Below are positions 13,592 through 24,932 of a stretch of DNA of 64,000 nt, piece after piece. Source of the DNA: Saposhnikovia divaricata (Eukaryota; Streptophyta; Magnoliopsida; Apiales; Apiaceae). The notes beneath the pieces were generated by a model, which was not told the origin of the DNA, made no database searches, and saw only the letters and a list, made by a program, of their open reading frames with translations. The stretch lies in the NCBI GenBank assembly GCA_036435485.1, contig CM071597.1:6317881-6381880 (forward strand), written 5' to 3'. A program made the position numbers and the translations under genes. Numbering within the stretch: position 1 is the stretch's first letter; each line of letters begins with the position of its first letter.

Positions 13592-13600
13592 TTTTTCCTA

Positions 13601-13985
13601 GGGTGAAGGCCCAAAATATTCATATGGGAGCCATGCTGGCCCTTTTTACTGACTGAAAACGCTACACCGTCTACCGTGATATGAGGGGTGTTGCGGAACA
13701 CCGTGTTCCGTATCATGGGGTGTTGCGGAACACCGTGTTCCGTATCATGAGGTGTTGCGGAACACCATGTTCCGTATCATGCACGGATACGGAACACCGT
13801 GTTCCGTATCATGCATAACACGGAAGATGGTGTTCCGTATCATGCATAATACGGAACACGGTGTTCCGTATTATGCTAACACGGAGGACGATTCTCCGTA
13901 TCCCGTCGGTATTTCGGGCCATTTTTTTCAAAATCAGTATTTTGGGCAAAAACTTGTGAAAAATAGGCATTTTGGTAATTCTCTC
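13601..13985 (+). mobile_element. MULE-like element with hairpin-array core (member B)
   Basis: It is flanked by a 9-bp duplication TTTTTCCTA (13592-13600 and 13986-13994), typical of Mutator-like elements. The left end begins GGGTGAAGGCCCAAAAT and the right end closes with GCATTTTGGTAATTCTCTC; read as reverse complement, the right end aligns with the left end at G.G.GAA...CCAAAAT.CC, giving imperfect terminal inverted repeats of about 20 bp. The core (13694-13905) is a run of about seven GC-rich hairpins built on CGGAACACCGTGTTCCG separated by GTATCATG. No transposase is present; the frame at 13752-14006 merely reads the repeat. Related elements lie at 16330-16564 and 30633-31788. Confidence 0.8.
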
Positions 13986-13994
13986 TTTTTCCTA

Positions 13995-15888
13995 ATCGAA
14001 TCTTAAATATATTATAAACCATAAAACTCTTCTCTAATTAGTAAATAAATTACCGTATTATTTAAAATAATATTATTTATTTTGCCTCATAATTCATAAA
14101 TTTTATTCAAAATATCTTATAGCCATAGACTCAGTATATAATAATTTTTAGCATTGTATCTAACGATCATCTATTTGAGTTGAGGATCTAAAATAAAAGT
14201 GATAACCACAAAATTAAAAAAAGAGGGATTAGTTTGTTAGTATTGGTGCCCTAGAGGCAATGTATACATTATATTTATGTTTGAGTGATATTATATATTC
14301 GATATATATATGTTTATTATTGCCTTTATTTACTGCGAAATAAATAAAGTATAATAAATGTCCTTAGAACCTTGATACAAATTATATAGTTGCAAGTATG
14401 TGACTTGAACATGAGATTATATAATGATTGTATCATATTCTTAAATGTCCCTAGCCGAGTATTATTATTACTTAGGACAATAATAATACACTAAGGCTAG
14501 TATGTTAATTGGCAAGATGACCACATCTCATTGGTCATAAGTATGAAGATACTAAAAGCAATGCATAGGTAACTGTACGAGTACAGGGTACTGGACAGAC
14601 CCACAGTGAGATACATCATGGTAAATAATAAATGTGTCATATGTATTCTCACAGTGATAATGGTGTAATGATCCTTAGACCTGAAGTCGTTATAATTCTA
14701 CATGAGAATTAATATATATTTTGAATTCGTTAAAAGTTATCTTTAGCCGGATAATGATAAAGGTGAATATCGGATATATTATGAATCATGTGAGAAATAT
14801 GAACGATCTAGATGGGATTTAAATCTCATGATAAAGGAGTGATTTTATCGGCCTCTTGTTTGAGTGAGACTATGAAATGCATGGCCATGCTCAAATGTTG
14901 ATTTGATTAAATAGTCTACTCATCGATCAAGAAAATGAAGATTAAATTATGAAGAGGATGACACATTACATGCCTCGAGTTTAATCTATAATATCATGAT
15001 TTAAATGGATTATATTACATGGAACATTAGTCATAAAAGGTTGATTGAATCGTTGATTTAATTATTGTTTTATTGGGTAGCAATAATGTGTTACTAGACG
15101 CCGCTTATTGTTTACAATTTTATTAGAGAATAAAATTGTTGCCAATTAAATAATAACCTACAGGGTCACACACAAAGAATGTTTAAAAGGGATATTAATT
15201 TATTTCATGAATTTAAATTAATAATAATTTAAATTATGATTTTAAATTAATAATAAATAATAATTCGAATTTTATAAAATTAATTAAGTGAGACTTGATT
15301 AGTTAAAGATAAAATTTGAAGATGTATTTTCTTGACTTAATTGATTAATTTAGTATGACTTAATTAATTTATTTAAATAAATAAGATTTGTTTAAATAAA
15401 AATGGTCTAATTGTTTAAGGCTTCATTTTACTTTATTTCTCTTTATAAGCCAAGAGTTGGCAAGTGTTATAGAACACAACATAACTGAAATTTCAGTTGT
15501 AAAACACAAGGGAGAAATCAAGCTCAAGTCAAGAACACATCGGTTTATTTATTTTGGCTAGTACCAATATCCGTGGCGTAATCGTTCGACGATTCAAGCA
15601 AGCATTCAAGTGTGGATACCGGTGGAGGAGTTACACTTCTAGCTCTCAAGATCAACAAGCTTTAGCTCTCAAGATCAACAAGCTAGGACCTCCATTTGTC
15701 ATCCATTGGAAAGCTTTAACAAGGTACAATCTTGTTCTTGAGAATTTTATACCATGATTATCATTTTATACATGGATCCGGGCTTTGGAATTCGTTTTTA
15801 ATTGTTATTTACGTCATTTCCGTTGCTTTATTATGCCCGAATTCCAACATAGTTAAACTATAAAATATACCCCTTTCACTTATCATAG
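13995..15888 (-). mobile_element. Decayed Helitron interrupted by a solo LTR
   Basis: On the minus strand, sequence from about 15888 leftward (ACTATGATAAGTGAAAGGGG and onward, then ATCCTCAACTCAAATAGATG beyond the solo LTR) aligns with the 5' part of the Helitron at 40827-41210. The solo LTR lies at the point between these matches. The first bases are degenerate, and no 3' hairpin plus CTRR was found, so the left limit is approximate. Confidence 0.45.
14235..15849 (+). repeat. Solo copia LTR
   Basis: 1615 bases matching the LTRs of the element at 3526-12703, starting TGTTAG and ending AACA. It is flanked on both sides by TAGTT (14230-14234 and 15850-15854). One LTR with an intact target duplication and no internal region indicates recombination between the two LTRs of a former full-length copy. 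The frame at 15554-15757 is part of the LTR. Confidence 0.95.
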
Positions 15889-15889
15889 T

Positions 15890-16320
15890 ATTGTATAATA
15901 TAAAAGTATATATTTCTAATTGTATTGGAGCATTTTCAAAAGACTCTTCATCTTAACTCGTAGTTGAAATTTGAGTAGAGAAGAAAAATATGCGCTCCAA
16001 ACGATTCTTAGACTTAGTCGTTCATAATTTCACTAAAAATATATCCTCTCTCATCAACTGAAAAATTCTTTCCTATTTCTAACCAATATTTTATAATAAA
16101 TTCATAAGATACACACTGTCTCTCCGCCTTTTTATTTTATATTTTATGAATTTAACTCATTTTTAATAATATAAAATTAAATAAGAAACGAGCATAAAGA
16201 ATATTATAGAAGATGAATATATATTTTATATTAAATTTAAGAATAATTTAATAATATCTTGAAAATGTTCTTGGGAGTCTCTTTAAATTCCGTTTTTATC
16301 ATATTATTTATATATTTTTA
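15890..16320. other. AT-rich intergenic DNA, nothing recognised
   Basis: No gene or recognisable element between the Helitron remnant and the MULE-like element. Confidence 0.5.
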
Positions 16321-16329
16321 TTTATGAAT

Positions 16330-16564
16330 GGGTGAAGGCCCAGAATACCACAAATTAAATATCCATGACCAAAATACCTACCGTCAGTTTGGACGGTCCT
16401 AAATACCCACGAAACACACTACTAGTGGTGGAGCGACATGGAGACACGCTACTGGTGAAGGAGTGTCCAGCAGACACGATAGTGGGTAGTGAGGGCCAGA
16501 CGTTCCGAAAATGGGTATTTTGGACCATGAGTTAGTGAAAATGAGGTATTTTGGTCATTTTCTT
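16330..16564 (+). mobile_element. MULE-like element, short member A
   Basis: It begins GGGTGAAGGCCCAGAATACC and ends GGTATTTTGGTCATTTTCTT. The flanks TTTATGAAT (16321-16329) and TTTATAAAT (16565-16573) match at 8 of 9 positions, consistent with an ageing 9-bp duplication. The GC-rich core repeats a theme of ACACNCTACT/GTGGTG and AGACAC words. It is 235 bases long and non-coding. The ends match those of 13601-13985 and, in reverse orientation, 30633-31788. Confidence 0.75.
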
Positions 16565-16754
16565 TTTATAAATTTATTTAAAGAGTCTCTTGAAAATTTT
16601 CTTAATAGATATTAAGATCGGTATTCGATTTATTTTGATATTACAAATATATTTTTAAAATGACGTATTTAATGTTTATGTTATGGAGAGCCGTGATTTG
16701 ATGATTATATATATTTCTTTTTGCTAAGTTAAATCTGATTATATTCACTTGTCA

Positions 16755-17366
16755 CTGAGGATCGAGAGTCTGGCGGTTGTTGGGGCGAGGAGGAGAGGCA
16801 GGCCGAGGAGGACGTGGGAAGAGCAGCTCCGGATGGATTTGAAGGCCTTAGACTTAAATGAGACCATGCTCGCGGATAGGTGTTCTTGGAGGCGGCGTAT
16901 CAGAGTGGTGGATTCCCTTTTAGGTTGTGGATCTGTTGTCGAGAGCCTCCGAGTAGCCTTGTCCCGGTTAGCGATTTTTTAGTAGTACGGCTTTAGCGTT
17001 CTCACTCTTCTTTTTCAGTGTCTTTCTGTTTTCTGGTTTTGCAGTTGCAGGGAGCTTGGCTCGGTGGTATCTCTGTGCGGGTCTTTCCGTGTGGTTGGAG
17101 CGTTTCAAGCTAGGAGTAGCATAAATCCTCGCAAACAGGTAAGCCCCATGTGGAGAACGTCATGGGTCTCAGGTATGTCATTGTTCATTTCCGTATCATC
17201 TCCGTTGTTTTTACCACACTTTATGTATGTTGTGCACTCAGCCGAGGGTCTTCACGGAAACAGCCTCCCCGCTCTAAAAGTGGGGGTATGGTCTGCGTAC
17301 AACCTACCCTCCCCAGACCCTGCTCTGAGCGGGATATACTGGGTATGTTTGGTTTGGTTTGGTTTA
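16755..17366 (+). mobile_element. RTE-clade LINE, 5'-truncated 3' end
   Basis: The first 225 bases encode the C-terminal tail of a LINE reverse-transcriptase protein: a GRPRRTWEEQLRMDL motif, then DRCSWRRRIRVVDS, ending at the TAG at 16980-16982. After it comes a GC-rich 3' UTR with the plant RTE hallmark GGTCTGCGTACAACCTACCC and CCAGACCC, ending in a GGTTT repeat (17343-17364) instead of poly(A). The gene body is missing, as expected of 5' truncation during target-primed reverse transcription. No target duplication was identified. Confidence 0.85.
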
Positions 17367-17633
17367 CTCTGTATGGGTATTATTTCTAAGTGAAATTAAA
17401 GAATTTTAAAAATTTTATTCGATCTTCTTCGCTTGGGAAAATAATTTCAATTAAGGTAAATGATTACATTGGTGGATCAAATATTAAATTAACATAAAAT
17501 ATAAAATATAATGGAAATGCTAACCACAACCTTTAAAATTATTGTTAAACATTTATTATTATTAATTTTTGTACGTTTAAGCATTTAATACAATTGATTC
17601 CGAGTACACAAATAATCCAACTACTGTTACTCG
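17367..17633. other. AT-rich spacer
   Basis: No gene or element recognised. Confidence 0.4.
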
Positions 17634-17636
17634 TTA

Positions 17637-18056
17637 GAGCAAGTCCAACATCTCACACTTATATCATGTACTAAGTCTTTTCGTCAAAAAAAAAAAAAAA
17701 AAAATATCATGTACTAAGTTTAAATATAAGAATATGCTGCAAAATGACACTTCAACGGTGTCTAGTGATTCATTAAATCATATTCATTCTATACTTTATC
17801 TTTAAAGAATCACTAGTCATCCCTTATATATTTTTATCAATTTAAAATTCATTGCTTTTTTTAAATTTATTTTCTTCTCTTCATTACATTTTTTGTCCTT
17901 CTCTTTCCAAATTTATTATTATTATAATTATAATAATAAGGAATGAGTATAAAGATTATTGTTGGAGTTCAAATATAAAAATATGTCCTTAATCACTAGG
18001 ATTTATTATTTTATAATATTTATAAGAAATGTACTAGAATATTGTTGGACTTGCTC
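17637..18056. mobile_element. PIF/Harbinger-type MITE
   Basis: The terminal inverted repeats GAGCAAGTCCAACA and TGTTGGACTTGCTC are perfect over 14 bases, and the flanks are TTA (17634-17636 and 18057-18059). A 3-bp TTA duplication and a 420-bp non-coding body fit a Tourist-like MITE. A very short retroposition scar lies inside it (17677-17703). Confidence 0.9.
17677..17703 (+). repeat. Micro-retroposon: nine bases plus poly(A)
   Basis: CTTTTCGTC followed by about 18 A residues is flanked by perfect 16-bp direct repeats ATATCATGTACTAAGT (17661-17676 and 17704-17719). The long duplication plus A tail is the mark of LINE-machinery retroposition, here truncated to almost nothing but the tail. 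Confidence 0.75.
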
Positions 18057-18108
18057 TTATATTAATAGGAAGAATTAGGCAAAATGTTTGACTATGAAAA
18101 TATATATA

Positions 18109-18230
18109 TTCACTTTGTCTCAAATTTTTTGTCTTATTTGACGTTTTTATGGTTAAGTCGACCCAATTTTGATCAACAAGTACGTATTATCCTTTATTAA
18201 TTTACAAAATCTGATTTGAGACGGAGGAAG
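18109..18230. mobile_element. Small Stowaway-like MITE
   Basis: 122 bases between TA dinucleotides (18107-18108 and 18231-18232). The ends TTCACTTTGTCTCAAAT and, as reverse complement, CTTCCTCCGTCTCAAAT are inverted repeats related to the CTCCCTCCGTC Stowaway terminus of the Tc1/mariner group. Confidence 0.7.
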
Positions 18231-18232
18231 TA

Positions 18233-19054
18233 ATAAATTTATCATACTTACTTTTTAATCATACAAAATTATAAAATAGTACTTTTGAAATTAAGTTTAA
18301 TAATTTTATAAAACATCACTGACTTTACAATAAACCAAAATTTTAATTGTGATAATATAAAAAAGAAAAATTCGTTTATTTAGTAAAAGAGGTTAGTAAT
18401 TGTTTTTACTTACCATAAACATTGTTAATAAAGAAAGTATAAAACAGTAACGATCTATTGTTAAAATTATAATATTAATAAATTGATTTTTTTATTAAAT
18501 AAATATAATTTATTAAATATTACATTTAATATTTGTATGTGTTTTTATATTGATGAAATTATAAATTGTGTTCTTTGAAATTCAACACATATGATAAGTT
18601 TAGGAAAGTAAATTGTTTAGACGCTGACTACATTAACTATAGTAATTAAATAAAAAATAATATTAATAGTTCAAGTCTCGGAAAATTAGTAAAAATAAAT
18701 GCTTATCTGTCTCAAAAATATATAAAAAAAATGCTTAATCATAGTTCTAAGGACTATTCTTAGCGTTACCCAAAATATAATATCAATTTTTGGTCTCGGT
18801 AAGAAATAACGGCGGCCCATGTCAAAAGACTCGAAGGAGCAGTAACAAAGAAAAAATGTGATGTTTTATCACTGTGGGCTACTGGGCTGCAGTGTTTGAG
18901 AGCTCCAAGGCCCGAACTGCTTTTGGGTTTTATTTGGGTAATTTGACAAAAGGCTGCTGGGACAATTCTGATGGATCAAAAAATTATATTCCAGTTGATC
19001 CAGTTATCAAAATATAAACTTTTACCAAAATCTAAAATGAGATATTCAGTATCA
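18233..19054. other. Intergenic DNA, nothing recognised
   Basis: AT-rich with a somewhat GC-richer patch at about 18800-18960. No open frame, RNA gene or terminal repeat was identified. Confidence 0.45.
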
Positions 19055-19063
19055 CTCATTTTA

Positions 19064-19657
19064 GGGTTTTTTTCTAATATGTCCCATTTTAAAATGTCAT
19101 TTATAATTGTGTCCCATGTTTATTTTTAATTACAAATCTATCCCAAATTATGAATATGTCCCATTTTAAAGTATAATCATGATTAATTTATTAATCACAC
19201 ATTTACAAAAGACGATTTTGTCCTCCTTTACCAATTACATTTTATTAAATCTAATACATATACCTGTGATCGATTAATACTTAAATAATTTGAGGGTTGA
19301 GGCCGCCATAGTAATGGTTGCTGCCCCACTTCTTGCTTTTGTGACCACCCACATATTGTAACTCAACAATTACGAAATAAATTATGGTATTGTCGGGCAA
19401 TCTACATCCACACATGTTTTACAAAATGAACGAGGGAGGGAGGGTGCCCCTGCGGGGCCGGCCGGAGGGAGGGAGGATGGGTGGGATAAAAATAGAAGGG
19501 GTATTTTAATCTTATTTGATATAAATATATGTATAATTATATGTGTATAAGTTATATACGAGTTAAATTTAATCATAGGACATATTTATAATTATTCAAT
19601 AAAGAGGGATATATTTATAATTGGTTTGTTAATTTGGGACATATCAAACTAATACCC
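19064..19657. mobile_element. Non-autonomous MULE, 9-bp TSD
   Basis: It is flanked by CTCATTTTA (19055-19063 and 19658-19666). The left end (GGGTTTTTTTCTAATATGTC) and the reverse complement of the right end (GGGTATTAGTTTGATATGTC) share about 30 bp of imperfect inverted repeat. The body repeats the phrase ATGTCCCATTTTAAA on the left and has a GC-rich purine block at 19431-19482. No transposase. Confidence 0.8.
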
Positions 19658-19666
19658 CTCATTTTA

Positions 19667-19989
19667 TCCATATTTCCTGTTTTGCTTGTCTTTTCTTTAC
19701 AATTGTTGATTTATTTAATTTGATTGAACGAAAAATAAATTTCTGATAGTGAATAAAAGTAATAAGATGTAAGAAGTAATGTGTGCTCCCAAGTTTTTTG
19801 TTGAAGAAAAAATTGGAAGAGAAGAGAAGGGAAAGAAAAAATAAAAGAACTTCTTTAACATGGTATTGAGTTTTTTTTGTACGAGATGAGAGATTTGAAA
19901 ATGTAACATGGCGAGAAATATTTTTAAAAGGTATGTGTAGGACCGGTTTTGAGAATTTGAGAACTCCAAACAAATTCAATATTTGTGCC
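19667..19989. other. AT-rich spacer between two MULEs
   Basis: Minus-strand open frames here are composition artefacts in poly(T)-rich sequence. No gene recognised. Confidence 0.45.
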
Positions 19990-19999
19990 AAATTATAAA

Positions 20000-20905
20000 G
20001 GGTAAAATAGCTTAATCATAATTGAACTCGTGGTCATCTTGCAAGTGGGTCATTAAACTGAAAAAACTTGCAGTTAATTCATGAAACTGATTAAAACTTG
20101 AATTTAGGTAACTGCCGTTAATATGCACTAATGGAATCAATTATCCGGCGATTACAACTTTCCGGCGACTCTCTAGTAGCCAGAATTCACATTAAACGAC
20201 ATCTACGTGCTCAGGACAGCTGCAACAACTCGTTTATAACAACAACAATCACGAACTCACACCGGAACTTCGAGTCCGGCAAAATTACCATCTTCCAACA
20301 AGAATTTCGACTTAACCTATTTTTTAAACCAAATTGAGCGTTAAAGGTCCCAAAATGAAGCTAGAGGAACAAGCAAACTACCTATGGCCTTAAATTTTAT
20401 GAACAATCACTTAGTAACATGAACAATTAAAATTTTAAACCCCAAAAACCTCTTAACTAGTTTATGCCTTTATACAAACATAACATTCCAATTAATCACA
20501 TAAACATGTTACTTATGACCTCCTAAAGCTATACAAAACATCCAATTAAGTAAACATTCAATAGAAATAAAATCTCCAAATTATGAACTAAGAACCCTAA
20601 TTATACGAATTACTCAAATTGGGGATAAAATGATGAAATTGATATTGTAATTAGCCTTCTAACAATCATGGGAAGCTATACAACCCACCAATTTGACTCA
20701 ACAATCATAATTAAGCAAAAAAATAAATGACTTTAACGGATTCCGTTAAAGTCAAAGATGAGTTAAGGTTTGTGCAAAAATTTTAATGTTCAATGACTAA
20801 ATAGCAAGTTAAGTCTAGTTCAATGATCCGTTAGCAAGCTTTTTCAGTTTAGTGACCCACTTGCATGGTGACCACGAGTTCAATTATGATTAATCCATTT
20901 TACCC
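20000..20905. mobile_element. Non-autonomous MULE with long inverted repeats
   Basis: It is flanked by a 10-bp duplication AAATTATAAA (19990-19999 and 20906-20915). The ends begin GGGTAAAATAGCTTAATCAT and, as reverse complement, GGGTAAAATGGATTAATCAT; the match runs on for about 75 bases through AACTCGTGGTCA. The 0.75-kb interior has a 68-codon ATG frame (20131-20337) that resembles nothing I know; it could be a captured fragment or chance. Confidence 0.88.
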
Positions 20906-20915
20906 AAATTATAAA

Positions 20916-22134
20916 ACAAAATCAAATACGCGCGATATATCTTTTGGTACTACTTGTATTGTTGATAATATATATTTTCTTTTAACATATTTATACTTTT
21001 TCAGTTTATGATATATTTTGGAGTAAAATAAATTCCTGATTTTATATATATTTTTTAAAAGAGTATCATGTACATGAGGTTAACCTTAAGATATTACCTG
21101 AGATTATAAGAATTTCTACTTTCTAGTATAAATGTAAGAGGACAAATTTGTAAATTAAGATATATCATTAACATTTACAAAAATGTCACTAAATTTATAC
21201 GGGCGAGTGATATAACACCGGGGAAGTTAATCCACAAGTCCATTTTTCTCTTTTTAAAATATTAAATATTTTTAATCATTTATTTGTTCATTCGTTATTT
21301 TCTTAAATTTAAATTTGATAAATTTTAATGTTAAAATATATTAATATTATATCAAATTAATTTTTAATAACTTTTTTCTAAATTATTGAAAAATGCTTAT
21401 TAGGGTTGTTCTCCTTGAACAATCTATGCATTTGAGAATAATATTCTAGCTCCTAGCATTGTAAAATAGACATTGGTCTATTTGGCTGGACTTAAATTAA
21501 GTGTTTATGGACTTATTTTCGGGTAAAAATTTCATATTTTGATAAATTTTTTTATACAAGTATTTAATGTATGTTTGAGATTCTATAAGTTGTAAAAAAA
21601 AGTTAACTTTTTCAAAAAAAAGTTAGAAATCTCTAACTTCGTCTTAAAATAAGTTGACCTATTCTGGAAAAAAGTTTTCCCAAACACCCCAATCGTAAAC
21701 TACGACTCTACGAGACAAGGTCAATTGTCCATATTAAATTAGAGACCAATTGTTTCGACCAAGAGCCTAATAATGAAGAAAAATTATAAAGATATAAGAA
21801 ATGGAGTATACAGGAACATATGAATCTATCTGTTGACGTTATACTCATTTTAAATATGCAACTACTGTTGTCAGATGACTACGTGATGTATATCCACAAT
21901 TCCATATAATATAAATCAGCAGCAATATTAAATTTTAAAAACTTCGAAAAAGTTCTTAGAAATGGAAAGTGTTGCGAGACTTATCGAGTAGCATGTTCCT
22001 TTGATCCTTTCCACGTATATAGTTGGAATAACATGAATGAAATGATATTTGAAATATAAAATAATTTATTATTTATAATTTTTGTTTTTCGATTTATAAT
22101 CACTTTCTTAACATTCTTGAATTCCATTGAAACA
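20916..22134. other. AT-rich intergenic DNA
   Basis: No gene. One weak MITE candidate (21475-21690) is listed separately. Confidence 0.45.
21475..21690. mobile_element. Possible degenerate MITE
   Basis: The ends GGTCTATTTGG and, as reverse complement, GGGGTGTTTGG resemble the Tourist-type terminus of the element at 58362-59351, but no matching target duplication is visible. Confidence 0.3.
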
Positions 22135-22368
22135 TAGAAAGTTGCAGAAAAGTAAATGTAGTAGATAAGAGAAATGTATATTAAAGAAGAAAGCTAAAGT
22201 ATCTTTTACATATTATTGTTGTAGTTTTTATGCACACATCAGTATTTATACAAAACTAATGATGTGCTAATTATAACAGAAAAGATAACAGAATGACAGC
22301 TGTTGCCATACAAAAGCTAAAGTAGCAGCCCACAGTAACTATTTATCACAGCAACAGTAACTATAATA
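22135..22368 (-). repeat. Probable 3' LTR of the decayed copia element
   Basis: On the minus strand, TGAGGGGGGAA (a purine tract, 22369-22379) is followed by TATTATAGTTACTG and about 230 bases with a TATAAATAC box-like motif. The far limit is set by analogy with the TA...TA LTR of the related element and is approximate. Confidence 0.5.
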
Positions 22369-24911
22369 TTCCCCCCTCAGATAGAATGTGGATGTCTAAA
22401 CAAGACTGAAAAAGAAGTGCTCTAGTCAACTCAAGCAAATTTCTGTGTTTTCTCTCCACTCTCCCATTTTTTTGGGGAGTGCACGGACATGAAGTTTGAT
22501 GCCGAATGCCTTTAGAAGCAAACAATGAATGAAGCTGAGAATTTACAAATTCTCCACCATTGTCACTTTTAATACATTTGATAGAAGAATGATAATCGGT
22601 GTTAACATGAACATAAAAATCTTTAAGAGATTGAGTAACATGTTGTTTAGTTGGGAGAAAAATAGTCCAGAGAGCTCTTGTATTATCATCAACAATTGTC
22701 AAAAAATACTTACAACCATGACAAGTGGGAACTCTATAAGCCCCCCATACATCATAATGAAGAAGATCAAAAGGTAAAATAACCTGTGAATGACTAGAAG
22801 TAAAAGGTAAAACAGCCTGTGAATGACTACAAGTTGTACTAGACAAAGACAAATCAGAAATTTTGGAAATCACAGTTGGAAGAATATGACCTAGCATTTT
22901 ATGCCAGATAGAGAGAGGCAATTTGCTAGAGACAGCTAAAGCCTTTGAAGAATCAGAAATGTTTGAAAGTTGAGGATTGTTGTTAAGCTGATATAAACCT
23001 TGAACAAGTTTACCAAGAACCAATTCCCTCTTCTGGACTTGGTCCTGCATAATGCACTCATTAGAAGTAAAGAAAATCTTGGATTGAGTGGCTGCAGATA
23101 AGTTTCTAATGGACAACAAATTAAAGTGAAATGTAGGAACCAAAAGAACATCATCTATAGTCAAAGATAAAGGTTGTAATAAAACAGAACCAGAGTGAGT
23201 GACCATGGCATTAGTGCCATCAGGAAAATTGACTGAAAGAGGAATAGTAAGAGCTGTAATGTTATGCATAAGAGAACTATTACATCACATATGACTGGTA
23301 GCACCAGTGTCTAAAATCCACATATTGTCAGTAATTTTGACATCAGAAAAAAGTGAATAAGCAGTACCTGCTATGTTGTTTGGAAAGTGAAAAGAAGAAT
23401 GTGATACTGGAACTGGAGAAGAACTCTTTTGGAAACACTGCATTAAAGAACTCATTTGGTTTTGCAATAACTCCATTTGACTTGCTAGATGATCTGAATG
23501 TTGTTCTGCAGAAGGTTTGACATATGAAAGATCAGTATTGGAGACTTGCATAGCCTGATTAGATTTGGATGCAGCAGAAGTTGAATTCTGAGATGAATGA
23601 GGTGTAAACTTGTTACCAAACCTCTTCTTTCCTCTGTTGTTAGGATGATAAGGATGATCTGCTGGATAACCAACCAATTTGTAACATTTGTCCTTAATAT
23701 GACCCTTGCTATGACAATAAGAACACTCAAGAACACTAGAGCTCATCTTATCAGAGCAAGGCCAATGCTTGAAGCTAAAATGGCTATAGCTATAGCTATA
23801 ATTTGAGACTAAAAAGTTGTTTTTGGTCTTAAAATACAACTATGCTCCAATGCTTTGTAGTAAAATAGGACCAACTACATTCAAATCTAACTAACATATA
23901 GATTATATAACATTTTCCCTCCATATTCTAGTTGGTAGGATGAGTTTTTAAAAATGGCTATAGCCATTTTTAGTCCTAAATATAGGACTAACTATCCATT
24001 TATGCTATTATAGGACTAAGAATGGCTATGCATTGGAGTAATGAAATTGCAAACTTAGTTCCATATTATAGCTATAGGACTAACTATAGCTATGCATTGG
24101 CCTTGCTCTCAGTCAACTTAGAAGCACTAGGGATTGCAGATTTGGGCAAATTTACCATCATAGCAGCTGGAGAAGGCATTGGCAAATTATGAATTTGTCT
24201 CTGTTTCTCCTCTTGTTTTAACAACATGAAAGCCTGATTAACACTAGGCCAAGGATTCATCATCAGTAAATGTCCTCTAGCAGCAGTAAAACTAGAGTGA
24301 AGGCCCATTAAAAACTGAATAAGCCTCGTTTTCTCAAGTTGATCATCCCATTCTTTAGTAGCTCCACAAGTACACTTGATAACTGGCTGTAAAGCCTTCA
24401 ACTCATCCCAGTGACCTTTCAGCTTGTGAAAATAAAATTTCACAGAATCATTTCCTTGTTCTAGCTTAAAAAAATCCCTTTGAATTTCATACACTGTGTG
24501 ACCACTAACTGCAGCAAATCTCTCACTTAATTCATTCCAGACTGTCTGAGCACTGTCTAAGTAATTCATACTACTACTAATATCACCAGATACAGTGTTT
24601 AAAATCCATGTAATCACCATATCATTCACACGTTTCCAATGCGGATACAAATGAGAATCATCACTAACAGAACAGAACTCACCAGTAACTATAACTAGTT
24701 TATTCTTTGCAGATAATGCAATTTGCAATGATCGTTTCCAAGATGTATAATTCTCAAATCCAATTAGTTTCTTAGAGATTAAAATCATGCCTGGATGATC
24801 ATTGTTGTGTAAAAATAATGGATGTGCATTGGAATCGATAGTTTGAGGATTAACAGGAATATCAGATCGAATGGAATTATCAGGAGATGGAGTTGAATTA
24901 TGCGTATCCAT
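22361..24911 (-). pseudogene. Copia gag-protease-integrase remnant
   Basis: I place the start at the ATG at 24911 (MDTHNSTPS), because the upstream extension uses no ATG. Gag runs to about 24109, is broken by a MITE (23754-24108), and resumes with the zinc knuckle CSYCHSKGHIKDKC. The protease DTGATSHM is followed at once by an in-frame TGA (23285-23287). The same frame continues with the integrase: D in YDVWG, D in KSDNGGEF and E in VERKHR are present, while the HHCC zinc region is degraded. The frame ends in LTR-adjacent sequence because the reverse transcriptase region is deleted. Not functional. Confidence 0.88.
23754..24108. mobile_element. MITE inserted in copia gag
   Basis: Perfect inverted ends GAGCAAGGCCAATGC / GCATTGGCCTTGCTC with a 3-bp duplication TCA (23751-23753 and 24109-24111). 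Removing it restores continuity of the gag remnant. The interior is rich in GCTATAG and TAGGACTAA words and matches the two nested MITEs at 40400-41514, so this is a multi-copy Harbinger-type family. Confidence 0.9.
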
Positions 24912-24932
24912 TCGACAACGCCGTACCTCCAC

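Larger units (their letters stand above)
22135..24911 (-). mobile_element. Decayed copia element lacking 5' LTR and RT
   Basis: On the minus strand it has a gag start, zinc knuckle, protease, integrase, purine tract and an LTR-like tail. Sequence beyond the gag start is not LTR, so the 5' LTR and leader are missing. Reverse transcriptase and RNase H are also missing: integrase sequence runs straight into the purine tract, a large internal deletion. The gag start (HPLFLHNNDHPGMILISKK) is close to that of the element at 51244-56675, so they belong to one lineage. Confidence 0.85.

Noticed and set aside
13752..14006. 84-codon frame rich in MHGYGTPCSVSC-like repeats
   Set aside because: It reads the hairpin array of a MULE-like element and runs out into flanking DNA.
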